64,000 bases of DNA, from NCBI GenBank assembly GCA_046349935.1, contig JAXMBK010000003.1:682001-746000 (forward strand). The letters are read 5' to 3'. The DNA comes from CAIXSC01 sp046349935. Its GTDB lineage: Bacteria > Planctomycetota > Planctomycetia > Pirellulales > Pirellulaceae. The notes beneath the pieces are model-generated. The model made no database searches and was not told the DNA's origin. It saw only the letters and a program-made list of their open reading frames with translations. Below are positions 9,044 through 18,489 of the stretch, in pieces; the first letter of the stretch is position 1; each line of letters opens with the position of its first letter. Position numbers and translations under genes: made by a program.

Positions 9044-10023
9044 GCCTGCACCGCCTCGCCCCCAGCGCGACTGGAGAGCGCCGCCCACGTCGGTTGATGC
9101 ACCAGTTCGGAAACGAACCGCACACTGCCGTCCCCAAGTAACACGTTCGCCCCCCCTGGATGCTCGGCGTACATCTGGCAGACATGGCACAACGGACTGT
9201 TGGGTGGATGAATGGGTGCGAACCCCGTCGTCGGATCCACCTCGTCGCTCGCCGGTCCCGAGTGGACGTTCACCAGCGTCGCCGCATGATCGCATGAGGA
9301 GAACGGAAACTTGAACGGGTTGTTGGGACACACGGTCGCACCAGGAACCACCCCCACCCACGTCTTGTCGCTCAACAAGCCGCTATGCTCGCCGATGAAC
9401 ACCGTGTTGGAGAGACCGTCGAGCACGTCGGCGGCGCGGGTGCGCGAATTGCGGAAGAGCGGCCCGTCGGCGATCGTTTCGTAGTCCGCCGCGGAAATGC
9501 CCCACGGCTCTTCCTTCCCCGCGTTGGCGACGTAATGCGAGCGTGCGAATGTGGCCAGCGTCGCTCCCGACGACGAACGAACTGCGAACGGCAGACGGCT
9601 GCCTGTCGCACTGGGACACAGGAACACCGGCAACATGGTCGCGGCCGACGCCGCTTGCGACGAGTCCCAGCAAGGAAGCTGCGAATTGAATTGGTCGGCG
9701 AGCGGCCCTTGCTCAAGGTGGCGCAAAAGCAACTGCCCCCAGGCAAATCCCGGCGGACCGTCGTACGTGGTCGGGTCGCGCTGCGGGTGCAGCGTCTCGG
9801 CCACATACGCCGGCGGGAAGACGTCGAACGTCGAGTGGTAATTGTGCAGCGCGAGCCCGATTTGCTTGAGGTGGTTCGTGCAGGTCGCTCGACGCCCGCT
9901 CTCGCGCGCCTGCTGCACCGCCGGGAGCAACAGTGCGACCAGGATGCCGATGAGCGCGATGACGACCAGCAGTTCGACCAACGTGAAAGCCCGACGCGGC
10001 GTCGCCATTTCCATTTCTCTCAC
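9037..10023 (-). CDS. DUF1559 pseudopilin-like protein
   Basis: A 328-residue member of the large planctomycete DUF1559 family. The N-terminus is a type IV pilin/pseudopilin prepilin signal (RRAFTLVELLVVIALIG), cut by a prepilin peptidase before Phe, with the +5 Glu conserved. The globular part includes CTNHLKQIGLALHNYHS and the C-terminal HPGGANVLLGDGSVRFVSE motif (H-x9-DG). It is probably inner-membrane anchored or secretion-system exported. ATG 10009 and 10005 region starts (MEMATP, MATP) are possible alternatives. It is transcribed with the small lipoprotein that overlaps its 3' end. Confidence 0.9.
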   Translation of the reverse strand: MREMEMATPRRAFTLVELLVVIALIGILVALLLPAVQQARESGRRATCTNHLKQIGLALHNYHSTFDVFPPAYVAETLHPQRDPTTYDGPPGFAWGQLLLRHLEQGPLADQFNSQLPCWDSSQAASAATMLPVFLCPSATGSRLPFAVRSSSGATLATFARSHYVANAGKEEPWGISAADYETIADGPLFRNSRTRAADVLDGLSNTVFIGEHSGLLSDKTWVGVVPGATVCPNNPFKFPFSSCDHAATLVNVHSGPASDEVDPTTGFAPIHPPNSPLCHVCQMYAEHPGGANVLLGDGSVRFVSELVHQPTWAALSSRAGGEAVQAW

Positions 10024-10199
10024 TCAATTATTTCTGTTCGCCAACACAAGATTTTGACCATTCAAAAACAGAAACCATCCGTTGTCAAGAGTCCCGTGGG
10101 CGCCGAGCGGCTGCGATATCCTGCAACGACACGCGTTCGCGTATCCTGGTGCGTCGCCTTTCCCCCAACTCCCCCTGACGCCGCCTGCCTGAGTCGACC

Positions 10200-11333
10200 A
10201 TGAGTTTGCTGCCGATCGCCTCCGCCGAAGAATTAAAGCTCGATCCCGTTCCGCTGTCGCGCGCCTGCGATTTACTCGACGCCGCCGTCGGCGGAGGCCA
10301 ACCGTCGATGCCGGGTGCGGCGCTGGTTGTCGGCCGCGGCGGCCGGATGCTGGCGCCGCGTCTATTTGGTCGCCAAGGTCCCGAACCCGACGCCGGCCCT
10401 CTCCGCGACGACGCTGTATTTCTTTTGGCGTCGATCACGAAACCGTTCACGTACCTCGCCGCCCTCACGCTCGTCGAACAAGGGCGACTCGACCTGCAAG
10501 CTCCCGTGGCGGAGTACGTGCCGGAGTTTGCGGCGCATGGCAAGACGGCGACGCGCGTGTTCCACCTCTTCACACATACGTCGGGCTTGCCCGACATGCT
10601 GCCGCAAAACGTCGAACTGCGTCGCCGCCATGCGCCGCTCGCCGACTACGTCGGTCATGTCTGCCGCGACACGCCCCTGCTCTTCCCGTCCGGCACGGAC
10701 TATTCGTACCAAAGCATGGGGACGCTCATCGTCGCCGAAATCGTGCAGCGACTCGCCGGCCTCCCGCTCGCCGCCTACTTGCGTCGCCTCCTCTTCGATC
10801 CACTCGGACTCCACTCCACGCGTCTGGGGCTCGACGACCTTGATCCAGCGCGGATCGCCCGCATCGACGCACCTTCCGATCAGGCCCCGGAATGGAATTG
10901 GAACAGCGACTATTGGCGGCGACTCGGCGCGCCGTGGGGCGGGATGCTGAGCAGCCCCGTCGAACTCGCGGTCCTCTGCCAGTTGATGCTGAACGGCGGC
11001 GCGTTCGGCGACGTCAGAGTGGTGCAGCCGGCGACGATCGAGTGGATGACGTCGAACCGTTTCGTCGACTTGCCCGACTTGCCGAAAGCGGTGCGCAAGG
11101 CGCGCGGCTGGGGACTTGGGTGGCAACTCAACCGTCCCGCGCTCTTCGATCCCCTTTGCGATCTGTCCGGCGCGCGGATGTACGGCCATCACGGCTCCAC
11201 CGGCACGCTCGCTTGGATCGATCCCGATCGGAATGCCTTTTTCTTACTGCTCACCACCGAGCCGCGCGACCGCCACGCCGCGCGGATGCTGGAGATCTCG
11301 AGCCTCGTGTCGGCGGCGATTCCCGCCGATTAA
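10200..11333 (+). CDS. Beta-lactamase-fold serine hydrolase (class C/esterase type)
   Basis: A 377-residue serine hydrolase with the penicillin-binding fold. The SxxK nucleophile is SITK (S78-K81), the YxS motif is YQS (170-172) and the HxG motif is in GHHGSTGT near residue 330. There is no evident signal peptide, unlike true AmpC enzymes, so a cytoplasmic esterase or peptidase is more likely than antibiotic resistance. ATG 10200 follows a 176-bp gap from the divergent DUF1559 gene. It is followed within 41 nt by the MBL hydrolase and may be co-transcribed with it. The substrate is unknown. Confidence 0.85.
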   Translation: MSLLPIASAEELKLDPVPLSRACDLLDAAVGGGQPSMPGAALVVGRGGRMLAPRLFGRQGPEPDAGPLRDDAVFLLASITKPFTYLAALTLVEQGRLDLQAPVAEYVPEFAAHGKTATRVFHLFTHTSGLPDMLPQNVELRRRHAPLADYVGHVCRDTPLLFPSGTDYSYQSMGTLIVAEIVQRLAGLPLAAYLRRLLFDPLGLHSTRLGLDDLDPARIARIDAPSDQAPEWNWNSDYWRRLGAPWGGMLSSPVELAVLCQLMLNGGAFGDVRVVQPATIEWMTSNRFVDLPDLPKAVRKARGWGLGWQLNRPALFDPLCDLSGARMYGHHGSTGTLAWIDPDRNAFFLLLTTEPRDRHAARMLEISSLVSAAIPAD

Positions 11334-11374
11334 CCTGTCGTCGCGTCGTCAACTTCGTCCTTCGGAGAACTGCC

Positions 11375-12436
11375 ATGCTTCACCGTCGCCAACTCGCCCA
11401 CCTCCTCGTCATGCTTGCCGCATGCGCAACCAACTTCGCAGTCGCGCCGCCAGCATCCGCCGGCCCGCAAGACAAGAAACTCGACGTCTACTGGATCGAC
11501 GTCGAGGGAGGGGCGGCGACGTTGCTGGTCGCTCCAACTGGCGAAACGGTCTTGATCGACGCCGGCAATCCGGGGCGTCGCGACGCCGAACGGATTGTGC
11601 AGGTGCTCACGCAAGTTGCTGGCCGCCGCCAGATCGACCACTTGGTGACGACGCACTTTCACGGCGACCACTACGGCGGCGCGGTGCTCTTGAGCAGCCT
11701 CGTACCGATCCGCAACGTGTACGACAACGGCGACTTTGAGGGACTGCGCGACCGGCCCGATGCGTCGTACTGGAAGTTTCCCTGTGAACGGCGGATCGTG
11801 ATCCAGCCAGGCGATCGCCTGTCGCTCCAGCAACTCGACGGCGCCCCGCCCATCTCCATCACTTGCCTCGGCACGCGACAAACGTTCATCCCGGCCGTCG
11901 ACGCGACGCCGACCAACGCCGAGATCTGCGCCGACGCGCGCCAGAAGGACCGCGATGGGTCGGACAACGCCAACAGCGTCGTGCTGCTGGTGCAGTTCGG
12001 CGACTGGCGTTTCTTTGACGCCGGCGACTTGACCTGGAATCAAGAAGCGCGGCTGGTCTGCCCAAGCAATCTGGTGGGCCGAGTCGACGTCTACCAAGTG
12101 ACGCACCACGGGCTCGACGCCAGCAACAATCCGCTCGTCTTGCGCACGATCCAACCCCGAGTCGCCGTGATGAACAACGGCGTGACGAAAGGGTGCATGC
12201 CGGAAGTGTTCGAGACGCTGCAGAAGACCACGTCGCTGCAAGCGATCTACCAAGTGCACAAGAATCTGCGCGACGACGGACGGACGAACAACGTCGCCGA
12301 CGAGTTCATTGCGAATCGCGAACGCGAGTGCCAAGGGCACTACATTCGCTTGTCCGTCGCCGCCGACGCCAAGTCGTACTCGGTCGCGATCCCCGCGAAC
12401 CAACACGAGCGTATGTTCGAAACGGTTTCGAAGTAA
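11375..12436 (+). CDS. Secreted metallo-beta-lactamase fold hydrolase (ComEC-like MBL)
   Basis: A 353-residue protein with a signal peptide (about 1-29) and an MBL domain resembling the ComEC C-terminal hydrolase. Metal ligands are in THFHGDHYGG (H94, H96, D98, H99) and a later QVTHHGLDASNNP segment. It is probably a periplasmic phosphodiesterase or other hydrolase. ATG 11375 is preceded by GGAG at about 8 nt and gives a proper signal sequence; earlier in-frame codons overlap the beta-lactamase-fold gene in another frame. The repeat A copy just after the stop is in antisense orientation. Confidence 0.85.
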   Translation: MLHRRQLAHLLVMLAACATNFAVAPPASAGPQDKKLDVYWIDVEGGAATLLVAPTGETVLIDAGNPGRRDAERIVQVLTQVAGRRQIDHLVTTHFHGDHYGGAVLLSSLVPIRNVYDNGDFEGLRDRPDASYWKFPCERRIVIQPGDRLSLQQLDGAPPISITCLGTRQTFIPAVDATPTNAEICADARQKDRDGSDNANSVVLLVQFGDWRFFDAGDLTWNQEARLVCPSNLVGRVDVYQVTHHGLDASNNPLVLRTIQPRVAVMNNGVTKGCMPEVFETLQKTTSLQAIYQVHKNLRDDGRTNNVADEFIANRERECQGHYIRLSVAADAKSYSVAIPANQHERMFETVSK

Positions 12437-12441
12437 GGGGT

Positions 12442-12466
12442 CACAGGCTGGAAGCCTGTGCTACGG
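12442..12466. repeat. Family A palindromic repeat
   Basis: A copy of ACAGGCTGGAAGCCTGT (7-bp stem, 3-nt loop) followed by GCTACGG, between the convergent MBL and agmatine deiminase genes. It reads CCGTAG-hairpin on the minus strand. Confidence 0.9.
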
Positions 12467-12536
12467 TCGGTTTCGCGACGGGGATAAGTGCGCTGCGCGT
12501 GCGCGGGGCCCCCGACGCGAGGTCGGGGGAGTGGGC

Positions 12537-13589
12537 TTAGGCGCGGGGTTCTTGTTGCGATAGGCAGTGGAAGGCGCCGAAGCCCCAGACGATGTCGAGC
12601 GCCGGGAGGCCGACCATGTCGCGGTCCGGGAATAGTTCAGCCAGGATCGCGAGCGCTCGAGCGTCGTGCGGGTCGTCGAACTGAGGGACGATGACCGCGC
12701 CGTTGATGATCAGGAAATTGCAGTAGCTGCCCGGCATCCGATCCTCCGGATTGCCGCGATGATAAAGCGGTCCCGGCAGCGGCAGGCGGACGACGTTGAG
12801 CGGCCGGCCGTCTTGGTCGGTCATGCGAGTCAGTTCGTCGTAGGTGCGCGCCAGCGGTTCGTAATTCTCGTCGTCCGGATTCTCCTCCGCGGCGACGACG
12901 ACCGTGTTGGGACCGACAAACCGCGCCAGTTGATCGACATGGCCTTTGGTGTCGTCGCGCCCCATGACGACGCCCTTGAGCCACAAGACTTTTTTCGCCC
13001 CCAAATAGTCGCGAAGGAAGCGTTCGTTGCCTTCCTGCCCGAGCCCCGGGTTGCGATGTTGGTCGAGCAAACAGGTGCGAGTGGTAAGGATCGTCCCATG
13101 GCCGTTGCCGTCGATCGCGCCTCCTTCCAACGTTATCCCCGGCTCAAATCGCACTCGCCCCTGCAGCGCGGCGATGCGGGCCGGCACGGCGTCGTCGAGA
13201 CTGCAGTCGCCGTAGTCCTGCCCCCAAGCATCAAACTTCCAATCGACGAGCGCTCGCGGTGCGTCCGCGGGCCCGACCAAAAACGTCGGCCCATGGTCGC
13301 GGCACCAAGCGTCGTTCGTGGGGATGTCGTGCAGGACGACGTTCGGCACGCCTCCCACCAGCGACTGGGCGCGCGCCATCACATCTTCTTCGGCGTCCGG
13401 GTGCGAACCAGCCAGCACATGGACCGTCTCGTACCGCGCGACGGCCTTCACGAATTGCGCAAACGCCTCCGGAATCGGCTCGAACGCATCGGGCCACGAC
13501 GCCCGCTTGTGCGGCCACGACAACCACGTCGCGGCATGCGGCTCCCATTCGGCAGGCCAACGATAACCAAGTTGTGCAGGCGTGGGCAT
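12537..13589 (-). CDS. aguA: Agmatine deiminase
   Basis: A 350-residue peptidyl-arginine-deiminase-fold enzyme converting agmatine to N-carbamoylputrescine and ammonia. The N-terminus has the typical PAEWEPHAATWLSWPH, followed by NDAWCRDHGPTF (about 92-103), LEGGAIDGNGHGT (about 154-166) and the C-terminal catalytic cysteine C342 in GAFHCLSQQEP. It is the second gene after the N-carbamoylputrescine amidase (67-nt gap, same strand), so the two make the two-step route from agmatine to putrescine. Cytoplasmic. No arginine decarboxylase is visible in the window. Confidence 0.95.
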   Translation of the reverse strand: MPTPAQLGYRWPAEWEPHAATWLSWPHKRASWPDAFEPIPEAFAQFVKAVARYETVHVLAGSHPDAEEDVMARAQSLVGGVPNVVLHDIPTNDAWCRDHGPTFLVGPADAPRALVDWKFDAWGQDYGDCSLDDAVPARIAALQGRVRFEPGITLEGGAIDGNGHGTILTTRTCLLDQHRNPGLGQEGNERFLRDYLGAKKVLWLKGVVMGRDDTKGHVDQLARFVGPNTVVVAAEENPDDENYEPLARTYDELTRMTDQDGRPLNVVRLPLPGPLYHRGNPEDRMPGSYCNFLIINGAVIVPQFDDPHDARALAILAELFPDRDMVGLPALDIVWGFGAFHCLSQQEPRA

Positions 13590-13656
13590 GGACAGACCGA
13601 CTCCAGCGAAGCGAACTCGAAAGTGAAACCCAATCTCCGCGTCGCAGGGGTCGGCG

Positions 13657-14535
13657 CTACGGCGCGCCGAGGTACCGCTTCAGCAGGCCGTCGTAGGCGT
13701 CAATGCGTCGATCGCGAAAGAAAGGCCAATGCGTCCGAGCCGTATCGACCAGCGACAAATCGCAACTGGCCATCACAATCTCTTCCTGCTCGTGCGACGC
13801 GCGCTGCATGACCTTGCCGTAGGGATCGCAGATGAACGACGCTCCCCAGAATTGCAGCTTCCCTTCCAAACCCACTCGATTGGGCGCGGCGACGAACACG
13901 CCATTTGCAATGGCGTGACTGCGCATCATCGTCTCCCACGCCGAGTGCTGACTCTCGCCGTACACGGCCTTCTCGTCCGGAAGCCAACCGATGGCCGTCG
14001 GATAGAACAGAATCTCGGCGCCGGCGAGTGCGGTGAGTCGTGCGGCTTCGGGGTACCACTGGTCCCAGCAGACGCAAACGCCGATGCGACCGAACTTGGT
14101 GTCAAACGCGCGGAAGCCGAGGTCGCCTGGAATGAAGTAGAACTTTTCGTAGTACAGCGGATCATCGGGAATGTGCATCTTGCGATAGATGCCCAAGAAG
14201 GACCCGTCGGCGTCATGCACCGTCGCCGTGTTGTGGTAGATGCCCGGAGCTCGCCGTTCAAACAGCGACCCAATGACGACGACGCCGTGCTTCTTCGCCG
14301 CGGCGCCGATCGCGTCGCTCGAAGGCCCCGGGATTGGTTCCGCTTCGGAATACCGGGCGTGGTCTTCGGTTTGGCACGGATACTGTCCGTGGAACAACTC
14401 TTGAAGACAGACGATCTGAGCGCCCTGGGCGGCCGCTTCGCCGATGCGGGCGACCGCTTTCTCGACGTTCGGCTGCTTTTCCGGCACGCACGTCATCTGT
14501 ACGACCGCCACATTCACAGGCCCCGACTTCGCCAT
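13657..14535 (-). CDS. aguB: N-carbamoylputrescine amidase
   Basis: A 292-residue nitrilase-superfamily hydrolase that converts N-carbamoylputrescine to putrescine, CO2 and ammonia. The catalytic triad is E46 (CLQELFHGQYPCQ), K119 (YRKMHIPDDPLYYEK) and C156 (VCVCWDQWYPE). The segments YFIPGDLGF and LTALAGAEILFYPTAIGW are characteristic of the AguB branch. It is first in the minus-strand pair with aguA. The 152-bp gap to the divergent cytochrome/DUF1553 gene probably holds promoters for both directions. Confidence 0.95.
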   Translation of the reverse strand: MAKSGPVNVAVVQMTCVPEKQPNVEKAVARIGEAAAQGAQIVCLQELFHGQYPCQTEDHARYSEAEPIPGPSSDAIGAAAKKHGVVVIGSLFERRAPGIYHNTATVHDADGSFLGIYRKMHIPDDPLYYEKFYFIPGDLGFRAFDTKFGRIGVCVCWDQWYPEAARLTALAGAEILFYPTAIGWLPDEKAVYGESQHSAWETMMRSHAIANGVFVAAPNRVGLEGKLQFWGASFICDPYGKVMQRASHEQEEIVMASCDLSLVDTARTHWPFFRDRRIDAYDGLLKRYLGAP

Positions 14536-14687
14536 CCCGCTGCCCTTCGTCGCATGTTTTTTTTCGAGACTCGTCCGACCGCGTCACGACGCACGCAGTC
14601 TACGCCAAACGAGGCGATTCGACCACGGGCGGCCGCTGCCGTCCGCCGCGGCGGGAGAGTAAAATACGGGGCCAAGGAGAACCCGCC

Positions 14688-17600
14688 ATGACTCGCTCGC
14701 CTTCGTCCCGTCTCCTGTCGTTCCTACGCGTCGCTTCTACGTGCCTGCTGTGCGTCGGTGCGATCCTGACAACGGCGTCGGTCGCGCGCGTGTCGCACGC
14801 CGCGCCCCCTGATTTCAATCGCCAAGTACGACCGATCCTTGCGCAATACTGTTTCGCCTGCCACGGTCCCGATGAGAAGGGTCGCGAGGCCGGACTGCGG
14901 CTCGATACGCGCGACGGCGCCCTCGCGGCACTGGATTCGGGCCAGCACGCGATCGTGGCTGGCAAGCCCGACGCCAGTGAACTCCTCCGCCGCGTCCACT
15001 CGACCGACGACGACGTCCGCATGCCGCCCCCAGCCACAAAGAAGCGGATGACCGAGGCCGAAAAGACGATCTTGCGCGATTGGATCGCCGACGGAGCTCC
15101 GTATGCCCCCCACTGGGCGTTCCAGCCCGTCCGCCCCGCGCCGCTTCCCAACGTCGCTCGTCGCGAGTGGACTCGCAGTCCGCTCGACCGCTACGTCCTC
15201 CAGAAGCTGGAACAAGAACGGCTCGCCCCAAGCCCGCTCGCCGACCGCTACACGCTCGTGCGCCGCCTGTACCTCGACCTGCTCGGCATTCCTCCGACCC
15301 CCGAGCAGGCGGATGCGTTCGTCGCCGACGTCGCACCGGACGCGTACGAACGGTTGATCGATCGGCTGCTGGCTTCCCCCTTCTACGGCGAACGCTGGGC
15401 GCGTCGGTGGCTCGACCTGGCGCGCTACGCAGACACCAACGGCTACGAGAAAGACCGACCGCGTTCGATGTGGCCTTACCGCGATTGGGTCATCCGCGCA
15501 CTCAACGCCGACCTGCCGTTCGACCAGTTTACGGTCGAGCAGATTGCGGGCGACATGCTGCCCAACGCGACGATCGATCAGCGCATCGCCACCGGCTTTC
15601 ATCGCAACACGATGATCAATGAAGAAGGCGGCATCGATCCGCTCGAGTTTCGGTATCACGCCATGGTTGATCGCGTGAACACCACCGGCACCGTCTGGCT
15701 GGGACTGACGCTCGTGTGCGCGAATTGTCACACGCACAAATTTGATCCGATTCCGCAGACCGAGTATTTCGGGCTGTTCGCACTGCTGAACAACGCCGAC
15801 GAACCGGAGTTGGATGTTCCCGATCCGGCGGTCGAGCGACAACGACGGGAGATCGACGCAAAGATCGCGGCGCTCGAAGCCGATCTACCGAACCGCTTCC
15901 CGCCTGCCGGCGAGCTCCAGTGGTCTTCGCCGCAGTTGATTTCGGCGAAAGCGGCGAGCGGCTCGAAACTGGAACCGCAAGCCGACGGGTCGCTGCTGGC
16001 GACCGGCCCCGTCCCGGACGTCGACGCGTACACGCTGGTATTCGAAAGCGACGCGGCCGACGTCACGCACCTGAAACTCGAAACGCTCACGCACCCATCG
16101 CTGGGCAACCAAGGTCCCGGCCGCACGCCGCACGGCAATTTCGTCCTCACGGAAATCAACGTCCGGACGGCCGCGAGCAACGACGCTTCGAACGCACAGG
16201 AACAGAAGATCGCCGCCGCGACGGCGGAAATTGAACAAGACAAGTTTCCGGTTCGCGACGCGTTTGATGGCAAGACTCAAACCGGTTGGGCGATCCACAA
16301 CACGTCCCAGCCGCTTAACCAGAACCGCGCCGCGACGTTCCAGTTTGCACAGCCCGTTGCCGCAAGCGGACACGCCGCGAATGGACCGACGGCGGGAGGC
16401 AAGTCGGCCGGGAAGACGAAGACGCGCTGGACCATCACGCTGGCCCAACAGTTCGGCGGTCAGCATACGATCGGCCGCTTGCGGCTGTCGCTGGGGCGAT
16501 TGCAAACGGACGGACGACCGCTGGAGGTGCGTCGCCAGGAGAACCTGGAACGACGTTTCACCGAGTGGCTCGCGGCCCAACCGCGCCAGAACGTGCGTTG
16601 GACGCCGGCGACGCCCGCGACCGCAACGTCGAATCTCCCGCTGCTCACGCTGCTTGACGACGGCTCGATCCTCGCCAGCGGCGATCAGTCGAAAAGCGAC
16701 ACGTACGAACTGGCGTTCGACAACGTACCGGCCGGCGTCACGGCGGTGCGCATCGACGCACTGGCCGATGATCGCCTACCGAAGCACGGGCCTGGTCGCG
16801 TCTACTACGAAGGACCTCACGGCGACTTCTTCTTGAGCAACATCGACCTGGCGTCAAGCGACGCAGGCGGCGCGAGCCGCGTCGCGTCGCGTCCGTTCCA
16901 AAGTGCGTCGCAAAGTTTCGCGAACGGCGGCAATACGGCGGCCGCGGCGATTGACGACAACAAGCAGACAGGCTGGTCGATCGACGGCGGACAAGGACAG
17001 TCGCATCACGCCGTGTTCAATCTGAAGGAACCGACGCCGCACGCCGGCCGCGTGGTGCTCAAGCTGCTGTTCGAACGCTACTACGCCGCCGGCCTGGGGC
17101 GATTCCGCGTCTCGTTCACGACCGATCTGGGCGCGGCGGCCTCGAACATCCCGCCCGCAGCGACGCCCTTGTTGGGCGTCCCCGCCGCTCAGCTCTCGCC
17201 CGCCGACCGCGGCGTGCTGCGGCAGTACTTCCTGTCGGTCGCACCAGAGTTAGCGTCCGAACGGCAGGCGATCCAAGCCTTGCGTAAACAGATTCCGGCT
17301 CCGACGACCAGCTTGGTGTTCGTCGAGCGGCCGGCGAGCAATCCTCGTCCCACGCATCGACATCACCGAGGCGAGTTCCTGCAGCCCAAGGAAGAGGTGG
17401 CGCCGAGCGTTCTTTCGCTGGCGCCCGGCCTGCCGTCCGATGCACCGCGAAACCGGTTGTCGTTGGCGCGCTGGTTGGCGTCGCCCGAGAACCCGTTGGT
17501 GGGTCGAGTGACCATGAATCGACAATGGGCCGCCTTCTTTGGACGCGGCATCGTGCGTACGACGGAAGACTTCGGGTACCAAGGCGAGTCGCCGTCGAAC

Positions 17601-18431
17601 GCCGAGTTGCTCGACTGGCTCGCTAGTGAGTTCATCAGGCAAGGTTGGTCGATGAAGCGCATGCACCGTACGATCGTCGCGAGCGCGACGTACCGACAGT
17701 CGTCGACTGCCTCGCCCGACATCCTGGCGCGCGATCCGAACAACGTGCTTCTGGAACGCGGCGGGCGTTTTCGATTCGAAGCCGAGTTGGTGCGCGACGC
17801 GGTGCTGAGCATTTCCGGCCTATTGACGACGCGATTGGGAGGACCCAGCGTGTTTCCTCCGCAGCCGACGAATGTGACGACCGAGGGCGCCTACGGCGCA
17901 CTCGCCTGGCGTACCAGCGAAGGCGGCGACCGCTATCGACGCGGCCTTTACACGTTCGCCAAGCGCACCGCGCCGTACGCGATGTTTACGACCTTCGACG
18001 GCCCGAGCGGCGAGGCGTGCGTGGCGCGGCGAGAACTCTCCAACACGCCCCTTCAATCGCTGACGCTGCTCAACGACGCGGTCTTCCTTGAAGCCGCCCA
18101 GGCGCTGGGTCGACAACTGGCCAGCGGCGCCCCCGCCGACTTCGTCGCGTCCGTAAGCGGTCCCGACGGCGTGATCTCCCTTCCCGCGCCGACGGAAGAC
18201 CAACGTCGCGCCGCGTACCTGTTCCGGCGCTGCGTCACTCGGCCGCCGACGGACGCGGAACTGAAGCTGGTCCTGGAGTTCTACGAACGACAACGGCAAC
18301 GCTTCATCGCCGGCGAACTCGCCCCCGCGCCGCTCGCCGGTCCCGGCGAAGGCGACATCGCGACTCGCGCCGCGTGGACCGCGACCGCTCGCGCCCTCCT
18401 CAACCTCGACGAATCCATCACGCGCGACTGA
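14688..18431 (+). CDS. Planctomycete cytochrome c / DUF1549 / DUF1553 giant secreted protein
   Basis: A 1247-residue protein with a signal peptide (about 1-41). Order: a Planctomycete cytochrome C domain with heme motif CFACHG (near residue 55) and LRLDTRDGA; DUF1549 (about 155-365) with the second motif CANCHTHKFDPIP; two copies of a discoidin-like module (about 410-560 and 655-810), each with GPHGNF/GPHGDF-type and QTGW signatures; and DUF1553 (about 880-1235) with NRLSLARWL, NRQWAAFFGRG and RRELSNTPLQSLTLLND. AAGGAGAA lies 7 nt before ATG 14688; a longer frame upstream is a shadow. It pairs with the DUF1501 gene next door. The family is thought to act in periplasmic redox or polymer processing, but its reaction is not known. 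Confidence 0.93.
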   Translation: MTRSPSSRLLSFLRVASTCLLCVGAILTTASVARVSHAAPPDFNRQVRPILAQYCFACHGPDEKGREAGLRLDTRDGALAALDSGQHAIVAGKPDASELLRRVHSTDDDVRMPPPATKKRMTEAEKTILRDWIADGAPYAPHWAFQPVRPAPLPNVARREWTRSPLDRYVLQKLEQERLAPSPLADRYTLVRRLYLDLLGIPPTPEQADAFVADVAPDAYERLIDRLLASPFYGERWARRWLDLARYADTNGYEKDRPRSMWPYRDWVIRALNADLPFDQFTVEQIAGDMLPNATIDQRIATGFHRNTMINEEGGIDPLEFRYHAMVDRVNTTGTVWLGLTLVCANCHTHKFDPIPQTEYFGLFALLNNADEPELDVPDPAVERQRREIDAKIAALEADLPNRFPPAGELQWSSPQLISAKAASGSKLEPQADGSLLATGPVPDVDAYTLVFESDAADVTHLKLETLTHPSLGNQGPGRTPHGNFVLTEINVRTAASNDASNAQEQKIAAATAEIEQDKFPVRDAFDGKTQTGWAIHNTSQPLNQNRAATFQFAQPVAASGHAANGPTAGGKSAGKTKTRWTITLAQQFGGQHTIGRLRLSLGRLQTDGRPLEVRRQENLERRFTEWLAAQPRQNVRWTPATPATATSNLPLLTLLDDGSILASGDQSKSDTYELAFDNVPAGVTAVRIDALADDRLPKHGPGRVYYEGPHGDFFLSNIDLASSDAGGASRVASRPFQSASQSFANGGNTAAAAIDDNKQTGWSIDGGQGQSHHAVFNLKEPTPHAGRVVLKLLFERYYAAGLGRFRVSFTTDLGAAASNIPPAATPLLGVPAAQLSPADRGVLRQYFLSVAPELASERQAIQALRKQIPAPTTSLVFVERPASNPRPTHRHHRGEFLQPKEEVAPSVLSLAPGLPSDAPRNRLSLARWLASPENPLVGRVTMNRQWAAFFGRGIVRTTEDFGYQGESPSNAELLDWLASEFIRQGWSMKRMHRTIVASATYRQSSTASPDILARDPNNVLLERGGRFRFEAELVRDAVLSISGLLTTRLGGPSVFPPQPTNVTTEGAYGALAWRTSEGGDRYRRGLYTFAKRTAPYAMFTTFDGPSGEACVARRELSNTPLQSLTLLNDAVFLEAAQALGRQLASGAPADFVASVSGPDGVISLPAPTEDQRRAAYLFRRCVTRPPTDAELKLVLEFYERQRQRFIAGELAPAPLAGPGEGDIATRAAWTATARALLNLDESITRD

Positions 18432-18489
18432 GCCGCGTCGCTCGCTCGCCCCTGCAACTCGCACCTCCATTCGCGCGGAGCCTCCTACC

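Noticed and set aside
10200..11333. Antibiotic-resistance beta-lactamase
   Set aside because: The fold and motifs are present, but there is no signal peptide and the family is mostly esterases and peptidases; resistance is not supported.
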